Below are positions 47,483 to 57,695 of a DNA stretch of 64,000 nt, piece after piece. The position numbers were made by a program, and so were the translations under genes. Numbering within the stretch: position 1 is the stretch's first letter; the number at the start of each line of letters is the position of its first letter. The stretch lies in assembly GCA_018257865.1 (NCBI GenBank), contig JAEUBA010000078.1, positions 1-64,000 of the forward strand, read 5' to 3'. The notes under the pieces are model-generated. The model was not told the DNA's origin. It did no database searches and worked only from the letters and a program-made list of their open reading frames with translations. Origin of the DNA: Stereocaulon alpinum (lineage: Eukaryota > Ascomycota > Lecanoromycetes > Lecanorales > Stereocaulaceae).

Positions 47483-48005
47483 GGTGAGGGCTTGCCAGGT
47501 TGTCAGAGAAGGTTTGGAGACTGTGGCTATGGCTATGGCTTCTTGGGCTGCGTCCCGTGCTATCCAGTCGTTGCAGTTTGAGCCAGGTTGCCAGGACCTT
47601 GGTTAAGTTCGAGGACGGGGGTTGGGGGAAAAAGCAAGCGGGAAGCGGGGACCTTGCCCTTATCGTCGTAGTGGTCGTAATATGTAATAGGTCGTAACCG
47701 TTGTAGATACGTATTCAGTCAAGTAATAGATCATTAAATTGAGTGCTGCTCAAGGAGATTAATATGCGACCGAATGCAATTCATCCCTGAGCTTTGTGCA
47801 TTTGTTTTGTGGCCAGGTGACCCAAATGCCGGCGCGACTTGATGGTTGCATGGAAAGGAAGCTAAGCGTAGATCCTCGCCGAAGATTTTTTTTTGCCGAA
47901 ATTCAAAATGCCATGCTTTGTATGTACAGGACATCCACCAGGCCAGAACATTGATGCACGGGGCGTCGATCCCACACTTCGTACAATTGTTACCCTGTCC
48001 ACACA
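47483..48005. promoter_or_regulatory. 523-bp shared promoter region, ARL8 / RPA135
   Basis: Head-to-head spacing of two housekeeping genes. It contains a short GGCTAT repeat near 47523-47540 and a T-run near 47887-47895. No further element was identified. Confidence 0.5.
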
Positions 48006-51000
48006 ATGCCTACCGCTACCGCGACCCTTACGGCCCCTACCAGAACTCAATGGACGTCTGGTTTTGATACCTCACGCCGAGAAAAGCTCTTCCAAAACCC
48101 ACCTAATGATCATACACCATATCCTGCACTCGCTGAAACCATACAACCACATATAAACTCCTTTAATGCTCTCCTGGACAATAGCAAGCTCCTGGAGGAA
48201 GCCTTGAAAGACATTGGGACCAAGGTCTTCCTCGATGGCGAACAAGAGAACCCACAGCAAAGGCTGCAGAGGGTCGAAGATGGACGACCTCGGGGAAAGA
48301 GAAATCGACTGTGCGTCCGAATACGGGAAATCTTTCTAGAGAGAGCCGTTCTTCCCCCAACCAACAAGTTCAGTACAAAGAATCGAGAGATCTACCCCTC
48401 TGAATGCAGGGAGAGACACGTAAGCTACAGAGGCAAGCTAAGAGCGAGGGTTGAATACAAGTTGAATGAGGGAGAATGGCAAGACTCAGTCAGGGAGATA
48501 GGTCAAATACCCATAATGCTGAAGTCGAACCGGTGCCACCTCGAGAACAATACCCCTGCACACTTAGTACAGCACAAAGAAGAGTCGGAGGAGCTTGGAG
48601 GCTACTTCATTGTCAATGGTATTGAGAAGCTTATACGAATGCTTATTGTCTCAAAACGTAACTATCCAATGGCCATCATACGGGGGTCCTTCGTCAATAG
48701 AGGATCAGCTTACAGCAAGTATGGCATGCAGATACGATCCGTACGGCCAGACCAAACCTCACAGACCAACGTACTCCATTACCTCAATGATGGAAATGTT
48801 ACTTTTCGTTTCTCCTGGCGGAAGAATGAATACTTAGTACCTGTCATGATGATATTGAAAGCATTAGTAGAGACCAATGACCGAGAAATTTTCGAAGGAC
48901 TAGTGGGCGTGAAAGGCTCAAAGGGAGCTGATAATACATTCATGACCGAACGGGTCGAGTTGCTGCTGCGGACATACAAGGCTTACAGCTTGAATGGAAA
49001 AGCGAGAACCCGAGCATATCTGGGGGAAAAGTTCAAGCCTGTACTGGGTGTGCCTGATGACATCTCAGATGAAGAAGCAGGATCCGAGTTCCTCAGAAAA
49101 GTTGTACTTGTGCATCTGGGTAATGTTGATGTTACAGAATCTCAGAATAATGACAAGTTCAAGATGATTCTTTTTATGATTCGAAAATTGTACTGCTTGG
49201 TAAATGGCGAATGCGCAGTGGACAACCCGGATGCAGTGTCTAGTCAAGAGATTCTTCTTCCTGGGTTTCTCTACGGTATGATTATCAAAGAGAAGCTCGA
49301 TGACTGGCTGAGATCCATACAAGGCGCCTGTCAGGAATGGTGCTCGAAAAATGATAAGGCTTCATTCACAGACCCGAACTTTCTAAAAGACTTTCCCACC
49401 AAGATCCTCAAGAGAACAAACGAAAACATCGGAGGCCTCCTTGAATATTTTCTTTCCACAGGCAATCTGGTCAGTCCGACTGGACTTGATTTGCAGCAAA
49501 CATCAGGTTTTACTGTAGTAGCAGAGAAGATCAACTTTTACAGGTTCATCAGTCATTTTCGCATGGTACATAGAGGCAGTTTCTTCGCCCAGCTGAAAAC
49601 TACAACTGTACGCAAATTATTACCTGAGAGTTGGGGCTTCCTATGTCCTGTGCACACCCCTGATGGTGCCCCTTGCGGATTACTCAATCATTTGGCACAC
49701 AAATGCAAAATCACCACAAGTAACCTCAATGTTTCTACAATACCCAAACTACTTGCGCAATTTGGCGTTTCCGATTCTTCCTCTGCCTCCTTGGACGAGA
49801 GTGTCGTTGTTCAGCTTGATGGCAGGATTCTTGGTTTCTGCACGCCAAAGGAAGCCCGTGATATTGGAGACACCCTCCGATACTGGAAAGTTGAAGGAAC
49901 CCACAATATCCCTGCAGAGCTAGAAATCGGCTACATCCCAAACGCGGAAGGTGGACAGTATCCAGGCGTTTACATCTTTTCCCAAGCAGCACGCATGATA
50001 CGGCCTGTGAGATATCTGCCTTTAGACGGACAAGACTTTATTGGACCTTTCGAACAGCCGTTCATGTCAATCGCCTGCACCCAGAAAGAGATCGAATTGG
50101 GAGAGTCTAGCCACGTGGAGTATGATCCTACCAACATACTGTCCATCGTCGCAAACCAAACACCCTTCTCAGATTTCAACCAGTCTCCGCGCAACATGTA
50201 CCAGTGTCAAATGAGCAAGCAAGCCATGGGCACGCCGGGTACATCTATCAGGTACCGTACCGACAACAAGACCTACCGTCTCCAAACAGGCCAAACACCC
50301 ATCGTCCGCCCACCACTGTACAATGAGTATGGACTTGACAACTTCCCCAATGGTATGAACGCCGTCGTCGCTGTTATCTCATATACGGGCTATGATATGG
50401 ACGACGCCATGATACTTAACAAATCTGCCCACGAGCGCGGATTTGCCCATGGGACCATTTACAAGACCAAAGTCATCCGCCTTGATGAGAATGAAAGGAC
50501 CAACAAGGCTCGAAGCAAATCTGCCCGTGCCGTAACCAAGCTCTTTGGCTTTGCTCCTGACAGCTTCGTCTCAGCTGCCACACGCAGCAAGCTCGATTCA
50601 GATGGCCTGCCCCATATTGGTGCCAAGATCACAGAAGGTGACCCACTTTGCGCGTCTCACAGCGTGACTTACGACCCCACGAAAACTTCATCTGTGGCAT
50701 ACATCAACAACGATGGCGTGACTCAACTCCACAAATACAAGGACTCGGAAGTCGCTTACGTCGAGGAAGTCCGCCTCCTGGGCGCAGAGTCAGGGGCTGA
50801 GCCATGCCAATCTCTCAGTATTAAACTTCGCATCCCTCGTTCCCCTGTCATTGGTGACAAGTTCTCCTCCCGACATGGCCAAAAGGGTGTTTGCTCTCAG
50901 AAATGGCCAGCCATTGATATGCCGTTCAGCGAATCAGGTATCATACCTGACATCATTATCAATCCGCACGCTTTCCCATCTCGAATGACCATAGGCATGT

Positions 51001-51719
51001 TCATTGAGTCACTTGCTGGCAAGGCTGGCGCTCTCCATGGATTAGCGCAAGATTCATCACCGTGGCGCTTTACAGAGCAGGACACTGCGGGTGATTATTT
51101 TGGCGAGCAATTGCGCCTAGCAGGCTACAACTACCATGGCAACGAGCCTATGTATAGCGGAATTACAGGCCGCGAATTTGCAGCCGACATTTACCAGGGT
51201 GTGGTCTTTTACCAACGCTTGAGACACATGGTGAACGACAAGTTCCAGGTCCGGACAACGGGGCCAGTGACGCAATTGACTGGACAGCCGATCAAAGGAA
51301 GGGCAAAAGGCGGTGGTATTAGAGTGGGAGAGATGGAGAGAGATGCACTGCTGGCACATGGATGCTCGTTTTTATTGCAAGATCGATTAATGGGATGCAG
51401 TGACTATAGGAGGGAATGGGTATGCAAGGGCTGTGGTAGCTTTCTCTCTACGCAGCCAACTGTTTGGGGAAGTGCGTTGGGTGGAAGGCGAGGGAAAGGG
51501 ACAGGAGTCGTAAGGTGCAGACGATGTGCGAGGAAGCTGGCAGATTTCATAGAGGAAGGGAGAGAAGTAGGGATCGGAGAGGAGTGGGAGGATGGTTCAG
51601 GGGAGAAGTGGGTTGGCGGAGAGGATACCACTATCGTCGCCATACCAGGTGTCTTGAGGTATCTGGATGTTGAGCTGAGCGCTATGGGTGTGAGGATGAG
51701 GTTTAATGTCGGACCATGA
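48006..51719 (+). CDS. RPA135: RNA polymerase I second-largest subunit
   Basis: Single exon, 1237 residues, a full-length beta-type subunit that makes half of the Pol I active centre for rRNA synthesis in the nucleolus. Pol I-specific and general landmarks are in order: GIEKLIRMLIVSKRNYPMAI in the lobe, FFAQLKTTTVRKLLPESWGF then CPVHTPDGAPCGLLNHL in the fork, AVISYTGYDMDDAMILNKSA with the conserved acidic pair near the active site, IPRSPVIGDKFSSRHGQKG in the hybrid-binding region, and NPHAFPSRMTIGMFIE. The anchor zinc ribbon at about residues 1138-1180 has two pairs (CKGC, CRRC), and the end RYLDVELSAMGVRMRFNV is the conserved clamp. The start ATG sits 523 bp from the divergent ARL8 start. 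No intron is evident, unlike most neighbours. Confidence 0.97.
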   Translation: MPTATATLTAPTRTQWTSGFDTSRREKLFQNPPNDHTPYPALAETIQPHINSFNALLDNSKLLEEALKDIGTKVFLDGEQENPQQRLQRVEDGRPRGKRNRLCVRIREIFLERAVLPPTNKFSTKNREIYPSECRERHVSYRGKLRARVEYKLNEGEWQDSVREIGQIPIMLKSNRCHLENNTPAHLVQHKEESEELGGYFIVNGIEKLIRMLIVSKRNYPMAIIRGSFVNRGSAYSKYGMQIRSVRPDQTSQTNVLHYLNDGNVTFRFSWRKNEYLVPVMMILKALVETNDREIFEGLVGVKGSKGADNTFMTERVELLLRTYKAYSLNGKARTRAYLGEKFKPVLGVPDDISDEEAGSEFLRKVVLVHLGNVDVTESQNNDKFKMILFMIRKLYCLVNGECAVDNPDAVSSQEILLPGFLYGMIIKEKLDDWLRSIQGACQEWCSKNDKASFTDPNFLKDFPTKILKRTNENIGGLLEYFLSTGNLVSPTGLDLQQTSGFTVVAEKINFYRFISHFRMVHRGSFFAQLKTTTVRKLLPESWGFLCPVHTPDGAPCGLLNHLAHKCKITTSNLNVSTIPKLLAQFGVSDSSSASLDESVVVQLDGRILGFCTPKEARDIGDTLRYWKVEGTHNIPAELEIGYIPNAEGGQYPGVYIFSQAARMIRPVRYLPLDGQDFIGPFEQPFMSIACTQKEIELGESSHVEYDPTNILSIVANQTPFSDFNQSPRNMYQCQMSKQAMGTPGTSIRYRTDNKTYRLQTGQTPIVRPPLYNEYGLDNFPNGMNAVVAVISYTGYDMDDAMILNKSAHERGFAHGTIYKTKVIRLDENERTNKARSKSARAVTKLFGFAPDSFVSAATRSKLDSDGLPHIGAKITEGDPLCASHSVTYDPTKTSSVAYINNDGVTQLHKYKDSEVAYVEEVRLLGAESGAEPCQSLSIKLRIPRSPVIGDKFSSRHGQKGVCSQKWPAIDMPFSESGIIPDIIINPHAFPSRMTIGMFIESLAGKAGALHGLAQDSSPWRFTEQDTAGDYFGEQLRLAGYNYHGNEPMYSGITGREFAADIYQGVVFYQRLRHMVNDKFQVRTTGPVTQLTGQPIKGRAKGGGIRVGEMERDALLAHGCSFLLQDRLMGCSDYRREWVCKGCGSFLSTQPTVWGSALGGRRGKGTGVVRCRRCARKLADFIEEGREVGIGEEWEDGSGEKWVGGEDTTIVAIPGVLRYLDVELSAMGVRMRFNVGP

Positions 51720-52404
51720 CCGTAACTTATGGAATGTAATGTAACACCAAGTTGCATGAGCTATTTACACGAGAGGTACGACTTGTGGCAAGCTATTACA
51801 ATCAGGTTACTTAAGAACTGCACGACCAACTGTCAGCCACCCGCCATCCTCAGCTATCAGAAGAGCCGACTCGGAAAAGCTTCAGGATTTCGTGGTGCTA
51901 TTTATTCGGCACAGCATGACATGTAGTATTGGGGCGACCTCACTAGATATGAAGAATTAAGCGCAAGTCCACCTTTCATGTAATTTAGCTCTGATGCGTA
52001 TGCCTGTCGGCAATGATACAGGCCATGCCTCAAGAACAGCTTAGAGTGCCCGGAGGGGCCCTTGCTAGCCCCTTGGAAGTGGTCCCTAAAAGAGCTCCTC
52101 TGGGACGCTCCGTCCCGAAATCCAGCGCAACCGAGGCGCCCAAATGCTATCTAATCATAACCCCTCGCCATGCTCTACCATAAAATACTCGACCTTTCAT
52201 AGATTTCGAAGCGCTTGTACAATCGCAAAGAGTCTTCATCTCGACAGGTCCTTGAAATTTCGAGATCCCTCCGGAACACTGACTAGGCCCGTGGAGTATT
52301 TGAGCTGGGTGGTTGACAATCAGTTGGCAGCGCTACTTCGACTGCAGAGAGTTTGAATTCATAGAACATACTTAAGACATTGAATTCCTGTAAAATTGCT
52401 AAGA
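51720..52404. other. intergenic between RPA135 and RTG2
   Basis: 685 bp in tandem orientation, holding the RPA135 3' UTR and the RTG2 promoter. No gene seen. Confidence 0.5.
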
Positions 52405-54159
52405 ATGGGCTGCAGTACAGCTGACCAGCATTATCAAGCATTGGTCGACATTGGCAGGTAGGTACTGGCTACTCAAGATGATCCGTTCAGACTCTTCTGC
52501 GCCTCTATACTACCCATGACATTGCTGAAACCCTCTAGCAATGGCATACGCTTCTCGATATCGGACTTATCCCCTCCAAATTCCCGGTCAATGCCGACGA
52601 TCTACCAGGACCGTTCTGGTATATCGCTATATGATGCGCAGATCTCGAGCGGGACAAAAGCACCCATACCAGCTGCCGTGATTAAGGATGTCCTAACAGC
52701 TCTACAACGCTTCAAAAGGATATGTCAAGACTTCGGAGTTGACGATAGCAATGTCCGGGTAGTGGCTACAGAGGCTACGAGGAACGCAATCAACAGGGAT
52801 GAGTTACTCAACAAAATTGGACAAAGAACCGGATGGAAAGTCCAGCTGTTAGCCAAAGAAGAGGAGGGAAGATTGGGCGCCATGGGCATAGCAAGCAGTA
52901 TGGATTACGTCGAAGGCATCTGCATGGATATGGGTGGTGGTAGTGTCCAGCTGACGTGGGTCATCAAGCATCCAAATGGGCATATTGAGATGGGCCCTTC
53001 AGTTAGCTTCCCCTACGGTGCTGCAGCATTGATTTCAGAATTGTCAAAGCTCGGCTCACACAGTGGCAACGATCTGCAGGGAGACATAACTACGAAGTTG
53101 AAAGCAGCCTTGAAGAATGATCTTCGAATACCCTCAACTCTACTGGAAGCAGCTAAACAGAGTGACGGCTTCAACATATATCTGAGTGGTGGCGGTTTCC
53201 GTGGCTGGGGCTTCCTACTCATGTCCAATGAGAAGAATCAACCCTACCCTATCCCTATCATCAACGGATACAGCGTCTCTAGCTCTACTTTCTTCTCCAA
53301 CCTTTCGGAACCTCCACTTGATGTGGCAAGCCACCGCATCTCCTCTCGGCGTGAATCCCAAATTCCAGCAGTTCAGCTCCTGATAAGAGCACTTGCACAG
53401 TCTCAGATGCACGTCTCAACTGTCACATTCGCTCAAGGTGGCGTGCGTGAAGGACTGCTCTATGATGGCTTACCTCTGTCCATTCGCGCTCAAAGTTCTC
53501 TCATAGCAGCCACACTTACTTGTGCGCCACCATCAGCAGCTGCTCTTCTCAGTCTGCTGCGTGATGCTACCCCTAAATGTATAGATCACGAGCTGCTAGC
53601 CTCGACCGTCAATCTGCTCTACGTCCATGGTCCTGTGTCCAAGGATGTTCGAGCAAGTGCTGCGTTGCGAAGCACAACTACAGGCATTCTAGCCAGTGCG
53701 AATGGGCTAAGTCATCGTGACCGTGCATTTTTGGCGCTTGTTTTGTGCGAAAGATGGGGCGCGGGCGTCCCCAATGCTGATACCGAGTTTCTCTTTAGCA
53801 TTACAAGAATATGTGGGCCTTCCATAAGCTGGTGGGCTAAATACATCGGACGTATCGCCCAAGGTATTGGTAACCTGTACCCAGCTGGTGTGGTGCGAGA
53901 CGATGACAACAAAGTTGCTCTTGAAGCTACATTTCCACCAGCCAAGCGGCTTGGATGGGACAAAGGGTCAGAAGCACTCGGGTCTCAAACAGAAAGCTGC
54001 CGTGTGAAGTTGACCATACTATCAAATGACATCGAGACTGTGGGACTCGTCAATGAGTGGGCAACAGATCTTACGAAGCTCGGCAAGAAGAAGCACTGGG
54101 ATATAGATATTCTTGGACTGCCAATGAATGTGGAGGTCACCCGCGGGAAGAGTACTTGA
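52405..54159 (+). CDS. RTG2: Rtg2-type retrograde regulator, Ppx/GppA phosphatase family
   Basis: Two exons, 52405-52457 and 52539-54159, with an 81-nt intron; 557 residues. The splice rebuilds the family's first phosphate-binding motif: ALVDIGS from exon 1 joins NGIRFSIS from exon 2. An ATG inside the intron (52516) is in frame and would give a product missing this motif, so it is not the start. Later motifs are ATEATRNAINR, AKEEEGRLGAMGIASS and the second glycine loop MDMGGGSVQLTWV, then FAQGGVREGLLYD. Yeast Rtg2 senses mitochondrial dysfunction and releases Rtg1/Rtg3 from Mks1. Filamentous-fungal members are usually annotated as retrograde regulators, though some may keep exopolyphosphatase-like activity. 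The C-terminal HD-like part is longer than in bacterial Ppx. Confidence 0.92.
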
Positions 54160-54453
54160 AGAAGGCGAATTAATAATCTAACGATAATCATACCCATATG
54201 CATGTCGCGCGAGCGTGACAGGATATTGATGTTATGCCAAAACTTTAACACATTCAAAAATCCGCCGCCACTGTTAAGACCTACGTTCCCAGTTCTTCGC
54301 CGTTCGTGATAGCAGCATCTATCTTAGCTTATCAGAAAGGTACTCTGAAAATTTGACTGGACAGCTTTTCCTCGCCAATATGCTGCCTCGTGAGGAGCCT
54401 AATCCATCTCTTTTGAACACCTACGGTATGCCTGAGCTCTTTTGGACCCCCCG

Positions 54454-54901
54454 CTACTTTGCGTCTCTGCCCCGGCGCCGATTGACTGTCATTCGAAATG
54501 TTAGATAATCCTTCATCATTCGTTTCATGAGAAATATACCTAATCGGAAGTCGCACACCACGTCCTCCTCGTCCAGCTTGCCCTGCTTGTCCATTCCAGG
54601 CGAAGACGCGCTCGACACTGTAAAGCAAGATGGTGACCCATGATGGACAATGCTAGGCCCTAGGCTGACGCCGCCAACCTCCGAAAACTGTCCATCGTCG
54701 GAAGACGGGGGCTCTTCAGATGAGGATTCTTCGAAAGTATGGTCATAGAAGGAGGCGGACTCGGAACGATGATTAGAATGATGAGAACAATCAAAATCGG
54801 CTTCATCATTGAGCTTGTTAGGATTGGTATCATTTGGGATGCTCGCATCTGGCGTTACCAAATTTATGGAGCAGTCTGACGGAGACCCAGGCGACCACAT
54901 T

Positions 54902-54933
<32 letters not shown>

Positions 54934-55449
54934 CCCGTCGTTGCCGTTATCGCTTTCAGTACCACTAAAGGGTGTAAACCGTCCATCGCACCCTTCGTAC
55001 GGTATATCGAAATTACACTCCCTCAATACCCTCCTTCTGAACGCATCTGCAGCTCGAGCTGCCTGTGCAAGGCCAGCGTTCGCCAGTTGTTGGTACTCGT
55101 CCTGTTGCTGGCGCCCATCACTATCATGCCCAGGCGCTGCAGCCCCCTGTCCTGGCTCTCCATGGGGTCCAAACCCATTGGGTTCTGCATACATCCTTCT
55201 ATTGAAAGCTTCTACGGCACGGGCTGCTTGTGCCATTCCAGCAGCTACGAGCTCTTGGCGTCGGGCCTCCTCTTCCTGGCCACGAGCCTCTTCCTCCACG
55301 CAGTTGCGACATTGGTGAGCGGCAGATTCATCGACGAAATCGAAATGATGTGGACAGAGTTGATGGTTCATTCTTTCGTCGCAGGGATAGAGGGTCGTTT
55401 CCTTGTGGCCACAGCCTTCATAACGGAGGATGGTATGCGTTAGACACAT
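54454..55449 (-). CDS. acidic Cys/His hypothetical protein with internal duplication
   Basis: Single exon, 331 residues from the ATG at 55449. An in-frame ATG at 55506 would add 19, but MCLTHTILRYEGCGHKET is the usual type of opening for a family of short fungal hypothetical proteins that start MC and carry a Cys/His cluster. The cluster here is CGH...CDERMNHQLCPHH...CRNC, possibly one zinc site. Two copies of a helical unit follow, at about residues 65-85 (ELVAAGMAQAARAVEAFNRR) and 120-140 (QLANAGLAQAARAADAFRRR). The centre is very acidic, with eleven Asp coded by a TCG/CGA trinucleotide run, and the tail is Ser/Asp/Glu-rich. It is probably a nuclear or cytosolic protein of unknown function; I do not recognise an orthologue. 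Confidence 0.62.
54902..54934. repeat. trinucleotide (TCG)n microsatellite
   Basis: About eleven tandem TCG units on plus, coding a poly-Asp run on the minus strand in the acidic hypothetical protein. The length may vary between strains. Confidence 0.9.
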
Positions 55450-55506
55450 TTTAGGTCCTGCGATGACTGTGAGAAGTAAGGGTGCTGTGGGGTTGGGAAT
55501 CTGCAT

Positions 55507-56891
55507 TCGGCTTTGTTGTGGTGCTGTGCTGGTAGTCGATCTCAGTTAGGTATTGTTGAAGGGACGTTTTATGCTAGAGACTCTGCGTGGGGAAGGAAGG
55601 ATTCTGTTTGAAGGACATAGGAACGTTTCGGACTTGTGGCAATAATCTGATCTATATGTACGATATTTCACATGCAAGATCGTGATCTTGCGCAGATTCC
55701 CGGGCAGGGAAACATGGCTTGGTACAGCTAGCATTCTCAATTGCAGAGAAATGGCATATGAAAACCGAAAAGAGTCAGAACTTATGCATAGAGGCTATGG
55801 CTGAGAATTGACTGTGGAAACGAGTGTACACATGGAAGAGGTTCATCAGATCTATACTACAGGCCTGCATGGTTCACTACTAGCATCATCTCGCGAAGTA
55901 TGAGAGAAATCCCAAGGGTGGCAGAGAAGCCACATAACACAGCCTGATAGCAAAGTCCGTGCCTAAACCCCTCTCTCAAAAGCATGAGAAAAGATAGACA
56001 GATTTCTCTGCCAGCAGCCCTTTGACCAGAAACCCGGCATCGATAGAATCTTATTTACCCAACAGACCAACTCTTCGCTTGAGCAAACATAGCTACGTCC
56101 CTTCTCGTCTAAGCTCTGATATCTTCCACAAGCCTCTGTGGGCCAAATACATGAGTACTAGTCCAAAAAGACAAACTCGGCTCCGGGATGCAGCAAAGTG
56201 CCTAATTTCCTATACCACTCTTCTTTCTCTTCAGTTACTCTACAACCGTCAACTTTCTCAAGGATACGGTCCTCGCCTCTCAACTCTCATGTACTATGAT
56301 CGAGCTTGACCTCGGTACTCCTGCCCTCGATACCTATGCCCTCGTGTAGGTGGGGAGATGATGCCCTTAATGTCTTTGTGAGATCCATTGTTATGAGAGC
56401 CGTGGTATCACAAGGATTTTGGGATTCTGCGGGTCTGGTCTGAGAGAGTCTCGACGTGGAAGGATTAGAGTAGTGCGAAGGGTCAGGCCGAAAAAGATCA
56501 TCGTCAGTCATAACGCAGTATTAGAACGGTGTAGAACGGACACGGTACAGAGAATGTCAGAGCAGCACTGCGGGAGAAGTGTTACACATGCTAGCTAGAA
56601 TGATGGCTAGGATAAGGTAGCACATGAATGTCGAAACCGTTTGCCATTGGACAGTCCGCTCAGAGGTCTTCTAAGAAGGCTCAGGACTCGGCGTTCTCGA
56701 GGACAGCTTGCAGGTAGCCCAATGTTATGTTTGGATTGGTCATTAAGACCGGTTCGACCTCTGGGTCCTTAATAGCCCCTTGAATAGAAGATCTAAGGTG
56801 AAGATCAAATTCTCATCCAGCTTCACAGCAATATATACTGAGTGGCGTGCTGTCCACTCCCTACAGAATGTGACATTCGTTCCATTGCAGA
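55507..56891. other. 1.4-kb intergenic stretch, no gene seen
   Basis: Upstream of the acidic protein gene and downstream of the basic unknown. The short frames (56022-56309 plus, 56287-56511 minus) have no motif. A GGTTCGA word at 56751 resembles a tRNA B box, but no cloverleaf could be built around it. Confidence 0.45.
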
Positions 56892-57326
56892 TTAACCGCT
56901 TCGAGCGTGCAGTGTTGGATCGCTGTCGTCATCATTCTCTCGGATTTCCTTCTTATTTCCCCTTTTCGCCTTCCTTGCGTTCTTCTTCGCTCCTTTCTCA
57001 TCCCTGTCAAGCATAACCCATCTCACCTTCCTCTTCTTTTTCGCTCTCATCTTCGTCATTGTTTTCTTTCCCTTGGCCTCATCGTGTGCTAAGTTCTCTT
57101 CATAGGTGAATGCCGAGGACTGCTCCTCCCCTAATTCAACAGCAGCTATCTTTTCAATGATCTCACTGCACGCGAAGATGTCCAGCCAGCCCTCAGATTT
57201 GTGTTCAGCATCGTTTACATACTGAACACACTTGTCCTCAAGAAAAAACCCGTCACTCATGATTGCAAGATGGAAATCCATATTACTTGAGGGCCGTGTA
57301 ACAAGGAGTCCTGATCTCCATTCCAT
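56892..57326 (-). CDS. basic hypothetical protein, N-terminus uncertain
   Basis: The minus-strand frame is open from about 57400 down to the stop at 56892. Its first ATG is at 57326, giving 144 residues starting MEWRSGLLVTRPSSNMDFHL. The first half looks globular (IMSDGFFLEDKCVQYV, GWLDIFACSEIIEKI); the second half is extremely Lys/Arg-rich (KMRAKKKRKVRWV, then KKNARKAKRGNKKEI), a strong nuclear or nucleolar signal. I recognise no family. The sequence before the ATG also reads as protein (KIPPYVSSFTIRLSPD), so the real gene may have an upstream exon that I could not place; no acceptor is obvious. It could also be a partial or decaying gene. Confidence 0.4.
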   Translation of the reverse strand: MEWRSGLLVTRPSSNMDFHLAIMSDGFFLEDKCVQYVNDAEHKSEGWLDIFACSEIIEKIAAVELGEEQSSAFTYEENLAHDEAKGKKTMTKMRAKKKRKVRWVMLDRDEKGAKKNARKAKRGNKKEIRENDDDSDPTLHARSG

Positions 57327-57695
57327 GTCCGGAGAAAGACGTATCGTGAAGGATGACACATATGGTGGGATTTTGGTCCGCCAGCAGCGTCAGTGTAGTG
57401 GTGATCTCGCAATTGAGCTAACGTTGAGAGTCTGCTCAAGGTATGGCTTCTGCGTGGGTAGTGAGGGGGCATGACACAAGTGGAGATAAAGAGAAGCACA
57501 GCGCCTGCAGAGGCGATATAATATTGAATGCGTAGGATGTAGCGGTTCGATACTGAGACGTATAAGGAAGAAGACTATGCTATTTGTAGGCGAGGAATGA
57601 AGAGTAGGTGCAATAGAAGGAAACGATGACCCGCTGATGCGGGGAACAACAAGGTAGAATCAGATGGTAAACAGATGTGATACAAGAATAGGCTA
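57327..57695. other. intergenic between the basic unknown and the MFS gene
   Basis: A 369-bp gap in tandem minus orientation. Part of it may belong to the 5' end of the basic unknown (see that entry). Otherwise nothing is seen. Confidence 0.4.

Noticed and set aside
56690..56780. Possible tRNA gene around a GGTTCGA B-box-like word
   Set aside because: No acceptor stem or anticodon arm pairs up, and the A-box candidate has the wrong spacing.
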